NCBI GenBank assembly: GCA_963704405.1 | Contig: OY969903.1 | Coordinates: forward strand, 2,294,001-2,358,000 | DNA length: 64,000 bases | Direction: 5' to 3' | Source of the DNA: MFD01213-c1 sp963704405 | GTDB lineage: Bacteria; Planctomycetota; Phycisphaerae; Tepidisphaerales; Tepidisphaeraceae | Shown here: one piece after another, positions 54,623 through 63,961 of the stretch | Layout of the letters: every line of letters begins with the position of its first letter | Position numbering within the stretch: the first letter of the stretch is position 1 | The notes under the pieces: model-generated | The model's input: only the letters and a program-made list of their open reading frames with translations | Database searches by the model: none | What the model was told of the DNA's origin: nothing | Made by a program: the position numbers and the translations under genes

Positions 54623-55800
54623 TCAATCGCCAGCCTCGGCTGTTTCCCGGCCTTTTGCAGGGCCGAGCCTGCTTCGGGGATCGCTATGGCGAAATTCGTC
54701 AAAGCGAGCTTCCCGGATGGACTGGCGGATATCCGCCATCAGCCGCTGGTAGAATCGGATATTATGCAGTGACAGGAGGATGGGGCCAAGCATCTCACGC
54801 GCGAAAAAAAAGTGCCGGATTGCCCCGCGGCTGAAATTCCGGCAGGCATAACAGTCACAACCCGCCTCAATGGGCCCGGAATCCCGCGTAAATCTGCTGT
54901 TTCGCAGCCGAATTGCGCCGGCGGCGGTAAATGCATAAGCATTGCGGCCATTGCGCGTGGGCATCACGCAATCGAACATATCAATTCCGGAGGCGACCGC
55001 TGCGACGATGTCCCGCGGGAAGCCCACCCCCATCAGATAGCGCGGCTTATCCGCCGGCAGCAGGGGGGTTACAAATTCCAGCACGCCTTTCATCGCTTCG
55101 TAGCCTTCTCCCACTGCCAATCCACCGACGGCATATCCGGGGAAATTCATCGCCGCCAGTTTTTCCGCGCAGAAGGCCCGCAGGCGCTGGTTGGTTCCGC
55201 CTTGGAGGATGCCGAATAGAGACTGGTCATTGGGCCGCGCGTGGGCTGCCTGGCATTGGGCGGCCCATCGCAAGGTTCGATCCACCGCGGCCTGGTGATA
55301 TTCAGTTGGCGCGTCGGCGGGGGGGCATTCATCAAACGCCATGATGATGTCTGCGCCCAGCGCGTTCTGCACCTGCATTGAACGAGCAGGAGTGAGATGG
55401 ACGATCGATCCGTCGACGTGGCTTTTAAATGTCACACCATCGTCGCTGATGCGATTGATGTCGGCGAGCGAGAAAACCTGGAAACCGCCGCTGTCGGTCA
55501 GAATCGGGCCGGGCCAGGCCATGAATGCATGCAGATCGCCAAGCTCCTCTACCACCTGCTCACCGGGGCGGAGCATCAAGTGATAGGTGTTGGCCAGGAT
55601 GCACTGCGCCCTGTTGCGGCGACATGATCGGGCAGCAGGCCCTTGATCGTTCCCTGCGTTCCCACGGGCATGAACGCCGGGGTATCAAATGCGCCATGCC
55701 GAGTCACGATGCGTCCGAGGCGCGCGTGAGTCAATGTATCTGCAACAATGGCATGATAAGAGAGCGGTGGAGGCATGGCAGAAAACGAACTTGTATTCAT
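54623..55800 (-). CDS. tgt: Queuine tRNA-ribosyltransferase Tgt; frameshift near 55620
   Basis: Tgt exchanges the guanine at position 34 of GUN tRNAs for preQ1. N-terminal part: ARLGRIVTRHGAFDTPAFMP, GTQGTIKGLLPDHVAATG. One added G in the GGG run (plus 55619-55621) gives ATGAQCILANTYHLMLRPGE and continues: GPILTDSGGFQVFSLAD (catalytic Asp), FDECPPADAP, GGLAVGEGYEAM, YLMGVGFP and the zinc site CDCYACRNFSRGAIRH. Length 1178 bp is one short of a multiple of three. Start at 55800 or at residue 9 (55776). First gene of tgt-yajC-secDF. Confidence 0.92.
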
Positions 55801-55879
55801 TGCTTATCGAACAAAAACGAGGGATCAGTGTAGGCACGCGGCGCGTTACGTCCACCATTGTGAACAAGTTGAGTGCAAT

Positions 55880-56031
55880 AGGGTGTGGCGGGGGAAATAT
55901 TGATGGGAAAATTTAACGCGGAGGCGCTGAGGCGCAGAGAAAAGATGTTGAGTTTTCATTTTATCTCTCTTCGTCGGTGCGTTTGTGCGCTGGGAGCTTG
56001 CCATTTGGCTACAAACGGGAGTTACACCTGT
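55880..56031. repeat. Dispersed repeat family A, good copy
   Basis: About 150 bp with the core ACGCGGAGGCGCTGAGGCGC and the right end CTACAAACGGGAGTTACACC, very close to the copy at 42841. It sits in the 55801-56242 gap between the divergent tgt and DUF255 genes; no gene lies there. Confidence 0.75.
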
Positions 56032-56242
56032 GCGATAACCTGAAATTATCAATGTGATATGTGGCTTGTGGAAGGTGTGCGAATGTCGAAAAACATGGCG
56101 ATGGAAAATGCTTGTGTGTGAGAATCTGTGGTTAATTTATCATTCTTTTGGTGCCCTTTGGGGTGAACTTGCCGTATATAAAAGCTGGAAGATGATTTGG
56201 TCAAAGATTCGGTTCGCTGCCGCAATGTTGTAAGGAATATCC

Positions 56243-58566
56243 GTGAGCATACCGCCGCCCAATTCGCCACAGCATACCAACCGGCTCTCTGCCGAAACTT
56301 CGCCTTACCTCCTGCAGCACCAGCATAACCCGGTGGATTGGTACGCGTGGGGGGCGGAAGCTTTCGGGGCTGCGCGAAAAGAAAACAAACCGATTTTTCT
56401 CTCGGTTGGTTATAGCACCTGCTACTGGTGCCATGTGATGGAGCGGCAGAGCTTTGAAAATGAATCCATTGCGGAGGAGATGAATCGGCGATTTATCAAC
56501 ATCAAGGTTGATCGAGAAGAGCGTCCGGATGTGGACCAGCTTTATATGACGGCGGTCCAAATCCTTACGCGGCATGGGGGGTGGCCGATGAGTGTTTTCC
56601 TTCTGCCTGATCTCCGCCCGTTCTATGGCGGAACTTATTTCCCGCCCGCCGACCATAATGGGCGGCCGGGCTTTGTGACACTTCTGCGAGCGCTGGATGA
56701 TGCGTACAAGAATCGCCGCGAGGAGGTGGAAGGATCGGCCGGCGAAATTGTCAGGATTCTCAATCACCTTGCCGAACCGGCTGCTCCTTCTGCATCGATC
56801 ACCATCGACCAGGAGCTGATTGACACGCTCATTGAGCGATCGATTTCCGACTATGACGGCCAAAATGGCGGCTTTGGGTCTGCGCCAAAATTTCCCCGCC
56901 AAACTCTTCTGGAACTTTTGCTGGTTTACCTCGGGAGCGCTTCGGTCAATCCTCAATCCAAAATCTCCCATCCAAAATCCAAAATTGATTTGAAACCGCT
57001 CCTGATCCACACCCTTGATTCGCTCGCGCATGGCGGAATCCGGGACCAGCTTGGCGGCGGTTTCCATCGTTACAGCACGGATGCGCATTGGCTTGTCCCG
57101 CACTTTGAGATCATGCTTTACGACAATGCCATGCTTGCGTGGTGTTATGTCGAGGCGTTCCGCCAATGGGGGGATCCGCGGTACGCGGCGGTCGCACGGG
57201 ATATTTTTGACTTTGTCCTGCGAGAAATGACTTCACCGGCCGGCGGTTTTTACACCGCCTTTGACGCGGAGGTGGACGCCCAGGAAGGGCTGACTTATCT
57301 CTGGACGCGCGCTGAAATAGAAGCGACGCTGACGACAGCGATCCAAGATGATCCGGCGGCGGAAAAAAAGATCGCGCGGTTTTGCCGCGTCTACGGGCTG
57401 GATGAAGGGCCTAATTTTGCCGATCCCCACCATGGTTCCGGGCGTCCTGAAAAGAATATCCTGTACCTCGCCGAGCCGGGCGAGGGCCTGAGTTCGGCAC
57501 TGCTCGACCCCGAGCTTCAGCAGCTGCGCCAAATTCTCTGGACGGAGCGCCGCACCCGCAAGCAGCCGATGCTGGACACGAAGATCATCACGAGCTGGAA
57601 CGCGCTGATGATCCGCGCCTGGCGGCCGGCGGGCAAGTCCTGGCTGAACCCCGCTATACCGCTGCCGCTACCACCGCCGCCCATTTTCTGCTGACGAGCC
57701 ACATGACTTCTGAAGGCGCGCTCTACCGAACGAGCCGCGATGGCGTCAGCAAACATGCCGCGTTTCTTGACGATTACGCCTTTTTCATTCAGGCCCTGCT
57801 GGCGCTTTATATTTCCACGACCGATCCCCGCTGGAAGGCCGAAGCACAACAATGCGCCGGCGTCATGACTCGGAAATTCGCCGATCCCAAAGCAGGCGGC
57901 TTTTACTTCACTGAATCCGGCGCCACGGACCTTATCGTCCGGCAAAAGGTTGCCAGTGACAGCCCGCTGCCCAGCGGCAATGCTGTCGCCGCCATGTCCC
58001 TGCTTATGCTGGGTCACCGCGAGCAGGCCCGCGACACGATTGGCTTGTTTTCCCAGCAGCTCATGACCAACGGCGAATCGATGAGTTCTCTGGTGCAGGC
58101 CGCGATTGAATATCTTCAGACTAATCCGCCGTTTACCGTATCCGGCGATCGCAGCGCCCCGCTCGAAGAGCGCCCTCTTTCCCCCGATCAGATCGCCGCG
58201 GCCATTGTCAGTTTGAAGGCTGAGTGGATCAGTCCTCAGCTCCTGAGTCTGCGGGTGAGCATCGTAAGCCCTTTTCACATCAACGCCCACGAGGCGTCCG
58301 CGGGGCTTCTTGCGACGCAACTCTCCATCACCGGCCCGGCCGCTGCGAGCGTGAAGTCGATCGATTACCCCGCAGGCGAAGAACAACATCTTCCGTTCGC
58401 CGACCAGCCCCTCCACACCTATCACGGTCAGGTTATGATCTCTGTTCAGTTCACGTCCCCGCCTCCCAAAAATTCCCTTCTGCAACTTGCCCTTCGCTAT
58501 CAAGCGTGCAACGAAGATGCCTGCTTTCCTCCGGCCACTAAAATTCTGGAAACTACTGCTGCCTGA
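56243..58566 (+). CDS. DUF255 thioredoxin-domain (YyaL/Spermatogenesis-associated 20-like) protein fused to DsbD-N; frameshift near 57618
   Basis: N-terminal thioredoxin-like DUF255 domain (SPYLLQHQHNPVDWYAWG, KPIFLSVGYSTCYWCHVM with CxxC, NIKVDREERPDVDQLYM) is followed by the alpha/alpha toroid part (DQLGGGFHRYSTDAHWLVPH, HFEIMLYDNAMLAWCY, KIITSWNALMIRA). One added C at GCCTGG restores RALAAGGQVLAEPRYTAA and the rest (KHAAFLDDYAFFIQALL, SDSPLPSGNAVAAMSLL). The C-terminal about 120 residues match the DsbD N-terminal alpha domain (CNEDACFPPATK). A CCAAAATC repeat is inserted in frame near 56950. Length 2324 bp is one short of a multiple of three. Confidence 0.82.
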
Positions 58567-58703
58567 TACTGCGCTGGGTTATTGTAAATGTACTAAAAAC
58601 AACCAATGCGGGGTGTGCTGAAGCACGCCTTGCAAATTCCCAATCTTCAAACCGCTAGCAACCCCATTATCCAGTCATCAGGTGTGTCAATCGGTATCAT
58701 TGG

Positions 58704-58733
58704 CGGGAAAAAAGGACAAGAAATTTTTTCCCG
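58704..58733. terminator. Terminator-like hairpin after accC
   Basis: Perfect 10-bp arms CGGGAAAAAA (58704-58713) and TTTTTTCCCG (58724-58733), 10 bp beyond the accC stop. The T run is inside the stem, so termination in either direction is plausible but not certain. The small gap to 58567 holds no gene. Confidence 0.4.
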
Positions 58734-58742
58734 TCTCTTCAT

Positions 58743-60087
58743 TCACTTCTTCAACAAAACCCTCTCCACGAACCCGGTATCCACATCGCCGCTCCTAAAA
58801 TACTCATTATCCATGATCTGCAAATGCAGCGGAATCGTGGTTTTGGTTGGCGAGATATGAAATTCCCCCAGCGCCCGCTTCATCGTCGCGATTGCTTCCA
58901 GCCGCGTTTTGCGATGCACGATCAGCTTCCCGATCATGCTGTCATAGTTTGGCGGAATGCGATAGCCGGCGTATGCATGACTATCCATGCGCACTCCGGG
59001 GCCGCCGGGCACCCGCAGCTCAGAAATGAGACCGGGGGAGGGCGCAAAATTGCGGCTGGGATCTTCCGCGTTAATCCGGCATTCAATCGCATGCCCGATC
59101 TGCAGAATATCTTTCTGCCTTAATCCGAGCGGCTCACCGGCCGCGATGCGGATCTGCTCCTTGATCAAATCCACGCCGGTCACCATTTCGGTGACCGGAT
59201 GTTCCACCTGGATGCGGGCGTTCACTTCGAGGATGTAAAAATTCTGTTCCTTATCGACCAGGAACTCGACCGTTCCGGCGTTGGTATATCCCGCTGTTTT
59301 TATCAGCCGAACGGCGGCTTCGCACAGTTTTTCGCGAACTTCCTGCCGCAGCACGGGTGAAGGGGATTCTTCGACCAGCTTCTGATGCCGCCGCTGCATC
59401 GAGCAATCCCGCTCCCAGAGATGCACGGCGTTGCCGTGATTGTCTGCGAGGATCTGCACTTCGACGTGCCGGCCATATTCGACGTATTTTTCGAGATAAA
59501 CCGTGGCGTTTTTAAATGCATTTTCCGCCTCGGCCTGCGCCTGCTTCAGGCCTGCGCAACGACACATCATTGTGGGCCACCCGCATCCCGCGGCCACCAC
59601 CACCGGCGGCGGCTTTAATGATCACGGGATACCCAATTTCCGCCGCGATCCTCAGGGCTACTTTTTCATCATCAACCGCGCCGTCTGAACCCGGGACGGT
59701 GGGCACCTTGGCCTTGCGGGCGAGCTTTTTGCATTCCACCTTGTCGCCTACGGCCGCCATCGCCTTCACGGGCGGCCCGATGAATTCGATCTTGCAACTG
59801 CGGCAGACTTCGGCGAAGTGGTCATTTTCCGCGAGGAACCCATACCCTGGATGAATCGCCTGCACGTCGGCAATCTCCGCGGCGCTGATGATCCGCGGAA
59901 TATTCAGATAGCTGTCTGACGGCGGCCCGCTGCCGATGCAGATCGCCTGATCCGCCAATTGCAGATAAGCGGCGTCTTTATCCGCGGTGGAATAGACCAC
60001 CGCCGTCTGTATCCCCAGCTCTTTGCAGGCGCGGATAATCCGCAAGGCGATTTCACCGCGGTTGGCGATCAGGATTTTTGAAAACAT
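58743..60087 (-). CDS. accC: Acetyl-CoA carboxylase biotin carboxylase AccC; frameshift near 59552
   Basis: AccC carboxylates biotin on AccB, the first step of fatty acid synthesis. N-terminal part: MFSKILIANRGEIALRIIRA, GYGFLAENDHFAEVC, KAKVPTVPGSDG and the ATP-grasp glycine loop KAAAGGGGRGMRVAHND. Near TTGCGCAGGCCTG the frame must shift (one base removed or two added) to continue GLKQAQAEAENAF, YVEYGRHVEVQILADNHG, ERDCSMQRRHQKLVEESP, FLVDKEQNFYILEVNARIQV and ECRINAEDP. Length 1345 bp is one over a multiple of three (about 447 aa). It ends the pepP-accB-DUF1569-accC run. Confidence 0.93.
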
Positions 60088-60163
60088 GTCGGTGTTCTGG
60101 CTTTCGTCGTCAGCTTAAATGGGCGCAAGGCACGAAAAATGAATGGGCAGAGCAGATGAGGTT

Positions 60164-60640
60164 TTAACCTCCGCCTTGGGCTGTTGGTTCCAGATAATTC
60201 AGATGATGCGCCGCATGAACGAGGATGACCCTGCGATATTCTGCAGTCGTCACCGGCCCGATCGGTCCCATCTCGACCATCGCGTGCGGATAATTCTTGA
60301 GCTTTATCAATCCTGCTTCAAAGCGAGCGATATCTGAATCATTGGCGGTGGGCGGGGGGGTCCAATCTGGTGGCGCCGTCATTGCATGTGGCGGAAGCTT
60401 TCCCGTCTTGACGCAAACATCAACGAACCTTTCCTTCATGGCCAGTTGCTGCGGCGTCATTTTCGCTGACGGATCGGCCGGCGGTGAAAGATACCGTTCC
60501 AGCGGAATCACCAGATGCCACGCGATTTGTGCGAGAGACCAGTTGCCATTTTTGGCGTAACCGCGCTGGAGCCGCGCAATTTCTGCGATGACCTGGTCTT
60601 CAGTCGCGAACGACAGATCGCGCTGTTTGGATGCGCTCAT
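60164..60640 (-). CDS. DUF1569/DinB-like protein
   Basis: A 158-aa four-helix-bundle protein of the DinB superfamily, DUF1569 type: VIAEIARLQRGYAKNGNWSL, AQIAWHLVIPLERYLSPPAD, PPPTANDSDIARFEAGL and VILVHAAHHLNYLEP. His residues that would bind metal are kept (AWHL, VHAAHHL). Its ATG overlaps the accB stop (ATGA), so translation is coupled, and it is embedded between accB and accC. Function unknown. Confidence 0.82.
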   Translation of the reverse strand: MSASKQRDLSFATEDQVIAEIARLQRGYAKNGNWSLAQIAWHLVIPLERYLSPPADPSAKMTPQQLAMKERFVDVCVKTGKLPPHAMTAPPDWTPPPTANDSDIARFEAGLIKLKNYPHAMVEMGPIGPVTTAEYRRVILVHAAHHLNYLEPTAQGGG

Positions 60641-61194
60641 GGTTTCACCAGAAACAGCGTCTGTCCGAATTCGACGGTCTGCCCATTGGTCACCATCATT
60701 TTGGCGATCGTGCCGCGCGTTTCGGCCTTGATGTTGTTGAACACCTTCATTGCTTCAATGATGCAGACGTCAGAGTCTTCATCCACGGTGGACCCCACCT
60801 GCACAAATGGCTTGGCATCAGGCGACGAGGCGGAATAAAACGTCCCGACCATCGGGCTCTTGATTGCCACGAGGTTTGCTTCATCTGAAGCTGCCGCAGC
60901 GGCGGCCGAGCCCCCATTTCCGCTGTTTGAAGCGGCGGCGGGAGCGGCGGGGAGGCTGGAAGGAGCATATTGCTGGGCATAACTCACCGGCGCTGAAACC
61001 ATCGCCGGCCCGCGCCTCAGGATCACGCGTTTTTCCCCGTCGCGCACATCAACGGTATTGAGATCATTGGCGGCCATCAGCTTGACCATCTGCTCCAGCA
61101 GCCCGACATCCATCGGACTTGCCGGGCCGGTGGATCGGCTCGCGACCGCTCGGCTTTGGCCGCCGCTTTTATTGCTGACTTTCTTTTTCTTCAA
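60637..61194 (-). CDS. accB: Biotin carboxyl carrier protein AccB
   Basis: Carries biotin between carboxylase and carboxyltransferase. The N-terminal helix (LLEQMVKLMAANDLNTVDV) and flexible Ala/Ser/Gly linker are followed by the biotinyl domain (VAIKSPMVGTFYSASSPDAK, FVQVGSTVDEDSDVCIIEAM with the biotinylated Lys in EAMKV, and GTIAKMMVTNGQTVEFGQTL). At 185 aa it is normal. It follows the aminopeptidase gene closely. Confidence 0.95.
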   Translation of the reverse strand: MKKKKVSNKSGGQSRAVASRSTGPASPMDVGLLEQMVKLMAANDLNTVDVRDGEKRVILRRGPAMVSAPVSYAQQYAPSSLPAAPAAASNSGNGGSAAAAAASDEANLVAIKSPMVGTFYSASSPDAKPFVQVGSTVDEDSDVCIIEAMKVFNNIKAETRGTIAKMMVTNGQTVEFGQTLFLVKP

Positions 61195-61288
61195 AGAAAC
61201 CTCAAGGTGAATCGCAAATCAGTCCTCGATCAAACAGGGGATCGATTTTGGATTGCGGATGGGAATGAACGAATCCCAGGTCCAAAAA

Positions 61289-62467
61289 CTATTCCATATG
61301 ACACGCCTCAAAGCTCTTGTCGAGCGATGACAGCACTTCGTTGCCGGAATGGGTGATGAGAATATCATCTTCAATCCGCACCCCGCCTTCACCAGGCAGA
61401 TAAATGCCCGGCTCGACGGTCACGATCATTCCCGGCCGCAGTTCTTCTTCGCCGCCGGTTTTGCGCATGGTCGGCAGTTCATGAATGTCGCGGCCAATTC
61501 CATGGCCAAGCCCGTGGCCGAATTCCTTGCCAAATCCCGCCTTCTCAATCACATCCCGCGCGACCCGATCGGCCTGCAGGGTGGTGACGCCGGGCCGAAG
61601 GAACTTAATCGCCTCTTCCTGCGCTTCGAGAACCACCTGGTAAATCTTTTTCATCCGCGGGCTCACGCGTCCGATCATCAGGGTCCGGGTAAGGTCGCTG
61701 CAGTATCCCTTGTACAAAGCCCCCCAGTCCAGCAGGAGCGGTTGATCCCGCTGTACCACTGCATCCTGGGGCCGATAGTGGGGGAGCGAACTGTTTGCGC
61801 CGGCCGCCACGATCACCGGAAAACTGCTGTCCGCGGCCCCGCGTGACCGCAACTCAAACACCAGCAATCCCGCGAGATAGCTTTCCGTCTGTCCGGGCTT
61901 GATCTCACTGCGGATTGCATCAAATGCTTCTTCGGCAATGGCCACGCTTTTGCGAATCAGATCAATTTCATGGTCATCCTTCACCTTGCGGATGTTGACC
62001 ATCACATTATCCAGCGGCACCAGCTCGACATGCAAAGGCGAACCAGTTCCCGCCCCATCCTTCCCTTTCATCGCGGTGGCCAGGGCATCAATCTGTCCGA
62101 CTGTGGTAAAGTTGGCCTCAAACCCAATCCGCTTCACCTTTGCCTCGGCCAGCATTCGCGCCAGCGTGTCCGACATCTTCGCTTCGCGAATATGCTGCTT
62201 CAGCCAACCTGCTTCAAAGTCGGCCTGTTCCTTGTAGCGAAAATCTGTTGCGAGGAAAAAATCTTTCGCTGTAATCAATCCGATCGAATCATCCCCTGTA
62301 AAGTTGGTCAAATAGGCAAGGTCGGGTGGATGGGTGAGCAAAAGCCCATCCAAGTCCAGTTCTTTCATGGCCCTGCGCACATTCTGATGCCGAACCTTCA
62401 GATACGCTTTTGCTCGACTGACGACCGTTTTCATGCTCACCGATCCAACTGTCATAGGCGGAAACAT
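61289..62467 (-). CDS. M24-family Xaa-Pro aminopeptidase/dipeptidase
   Basis: A two-domain pita-bread metallopeptidase. The N-terminal creatinase-like domain (DLDGLLLTHPPDLAYLTNFT) is followed by the M24 catalytic domain with all five metal ligands: Asp in LLLDWGALYKG, Asp in CSDLTRTLMIG, His in GHGLGHGIGRDIHE, Glu in VTVEPGIYLPGE and Glu in GGVRIEDDILIT. It cleaves Xaa-Pro bonds. Start positions 62467, 62455 and 62434 are all possible; the longest is given. PepP versus PepQ cannot be decided. Upstream of accB on the same strand. Confidence 0.88.
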   Translation of the reverse strand: MFPPMTVGSVSMKTVVSRAKAYLKVRHQNVRRAMKELDLDGLLLTHPPDLAYLTNFTGDDSIGLITAKDFFLATDFRYKEQADFEAGWLKQHIREAKMSDTLARMLAEAKVKRIGFEANFTTVGQIDALATAMKGKDGAGTGSPLHVELVPLDNVMVNIRKVKDDHEIDLIRKSVAIAEEAFDAIRSEIKPGQTESYLAGLLVFELRSRGAADSSFPVIVAAGANSSLPHYRPQDAVVQRDQPLLLDWGALYKGYCSDLTRTLMIGRVSPRMKKIYQVVLEAQEEAIKFLRPGVTTLQADRVARDVIEKAGFGKEFGHGLGHGIGRDIHELPTMRKTGGEEELRPGMIVTVEPGIYLPGEGGVRIEDDILITHSGNEVLSSLDKSFEACHME

Positions 62468-62653
62468 TCTTCCCCCGGCTCAGGCCGAAAGAGGTCGAAA
62501 GTTAGCTGACTCAGCCCATTTTTGTCAACTTACATCATTCCCCGGTGCCTGGGGCGTATAGGGGCGGGAATGGTGTTATTGGCGGGGGATTCATCTTTAA
62601 TTTGGTGATTTGGCGTTTTAATGACCCCCCGACACATCCCCTCGCGATTACCC

Positions 62654-62685
62654 TAAAAAACAAGCGGCGGACCGGAGTCCGCCGC
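62654..62685 (-). terminator. Intrinsic terminator for the small membrane-protein gene
   Basis: Stem GCGGCGGAC (62664-62672) / GTCCGCCGC (62677-62685) with a 4-base loop is followed on the minus strand by TTGTTTTTTAGGG. It ends the gene at 62724. The gap from 62468 has no gene. Confidence 0.8.
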
Positions 62686-62723
62686 CTCATACAAGGACGA
62701 AGATTTTGTCGCACCGGCCGATG

Positions 62724-63026
62724 TTAACGCGACACGACGCCGCGCCCGACGCGTTCTGTGTGCTCTGCTCCTGTGGTATCGCGGACGGGGACTGCCTGCC
62801 CGCGACCGCCGCCGCTGATGTTCAGTCTGCCTGACTCTTGTGACTCCTGGGGTCGCGACGGCTCACGCTGCTGATTCTGATTCTCCTGGTTTTTTTGTCC
62901 TTGGCGCTGCTGATCGTTGCCTGCTGACGAACCGCGGGCGTTTTCGCCTTCGGAGATGCCCAGAATCAGTTCGTATAACGTATATCCAAGGAGCATATAC
63001 GCCGCCAACTTGATCAATCGAAACAT
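62724..63026 (-). CDS. Small membrane protein with Gln/Asn-rich tail
   Basis: A 100-aa protein with one membrane segment (LIKLAAYMLLGYTLYELILG) at the N-terminus and a polar Gln/Asn/Gly/Arg-rich tail (NQENQNQQREPSRPQESQ). ATG 63026 has a strong GGAGG site, so the extra 11 residues upstream to 63059 are not used. Function unknown. Confidence 0.65.
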   Translation of the reverse strand: MFRLIKLAAYMLLGYTLYELILGISEGENARGSSAGNDQQRQGQKNQENQNQQREPSRPQESQESGRLNISGGGRGQAVPVRDTTGAEHTERVGRGVVSR

Positions 63027-63202
63027 ATTGAACCTCCAAAAATCGTTGTTCGGGACCAACGTTAGTTCTGATGCAACCGCCGCGCCAGTCTGAAAAATTC
63101 AACGGTATCATTTCTCTGCGGGTTGCCCCTTGTCTGGCAGATTTACATTCTCGTGGGCCGTTGGATTTTCGTCCTTTGAATTTCCCTGCTACTCTAAACA
63201 AA

Positions 63203-63784
63203 ATGTCCTTTGTCTCCCGAGCCGGCCAAAAACTCTCCCATGCCCTCGCCGCCTTTTCGATCAATCCTGCCACAAAAATCTGCGCCGACCTCGGCTGCAG
63301 CACGGGTGGTTTCACCGACTGCCTTCTTCAGCATGGCGCACAAAAAGTTTACGCCGTCGACACCGGTTACGGCGTGCTCGATTGGAAGCTCCGCAAAGAC
63401 CCCCGCGTTATCGTCCTCGAACGCACTAATGCCATGCACGTCAGCCTTCCTGAACTCGTCGATCTCGTTACCATTGATGTCGCGTGGACAAAACAACGCC
63501 ACATCCTTCCCTCCGCCCTTCGCCTCCTTAAGCCCGGCGGCCTGGTCATCTCGCTTATCAAACCTCACTACGAAGCCGCCCCTGCGCTGCTCACAAAAGG
63601 CATCCTTCCCCCTGATGAAATCTCTGCAATCCTGCAATCCGTAACTACCGATGCCCGCCAGGCGGGCTTCACCGTCATAACGACGTCCCATAGCCCGATT
63701 AAGGGCGCAAAAGGCAATACCGAAGTCCTGGCGTTGCTGACCCCAGTTCTTCCGCCTCAATCGCCGTCTAACATCGGCCGATAA
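63203..63784 (+). CDS. tlyA: TlyA-like rRNA 2'-O-methyltransferase lacking the S4 domain
   Basis: TlyA methylates 16S and 23S rRNA. The FtsJ/RrmJ-type domain is clear: FVSRAGQKLSHALAAF, CADLGCSTGGFTDCLLQHGA (SAM motif), KVYAVDTGYGVLDWKLRKDP, ERTNAMHVSLPE, VTIDVAWTKQRHILPS and ISLIKPHYEA with the K-D-K-type residues. At 193 aa it lacks the N-terminal S4 domain usual in TlyA. The upstream frame to 63071 does not resemble S4. ATG 63203 is used. Confidence 0.85.
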   Translation: MSFVSRAGQKLSHALAAFSINPATKICADLGCSTGGFTDCLLQHGAQKVYAVDTGYGVLDWKLRKDPRVIVLERTNAMHVSLPELVDLVTIDVAWTKQRHILPSALRLLKPGGLVISLIKPHYEAAPALLTKGILPPDEISAILQSVTTDARQAGFTVITTSHSPIKGAKGNTEVLALLTPVLPPQSPSNIGR

Positions 63785-63961
63785 ATCGCATATACTATCG
63801 AGAGACCTTTAACGTGCCGCGGGTCTTGGCTTGATTGAAACCGCCGAAGTGCGGCCGGTGTGAAATGCGTCCTGAAACACAAAACCTCGGCATGGCTCAG
63901 TCTAATCTTCTCTTTCTTCCTCTCTAATCTCCGTGATAAATTAAGTCCGTCAAAGATATTT

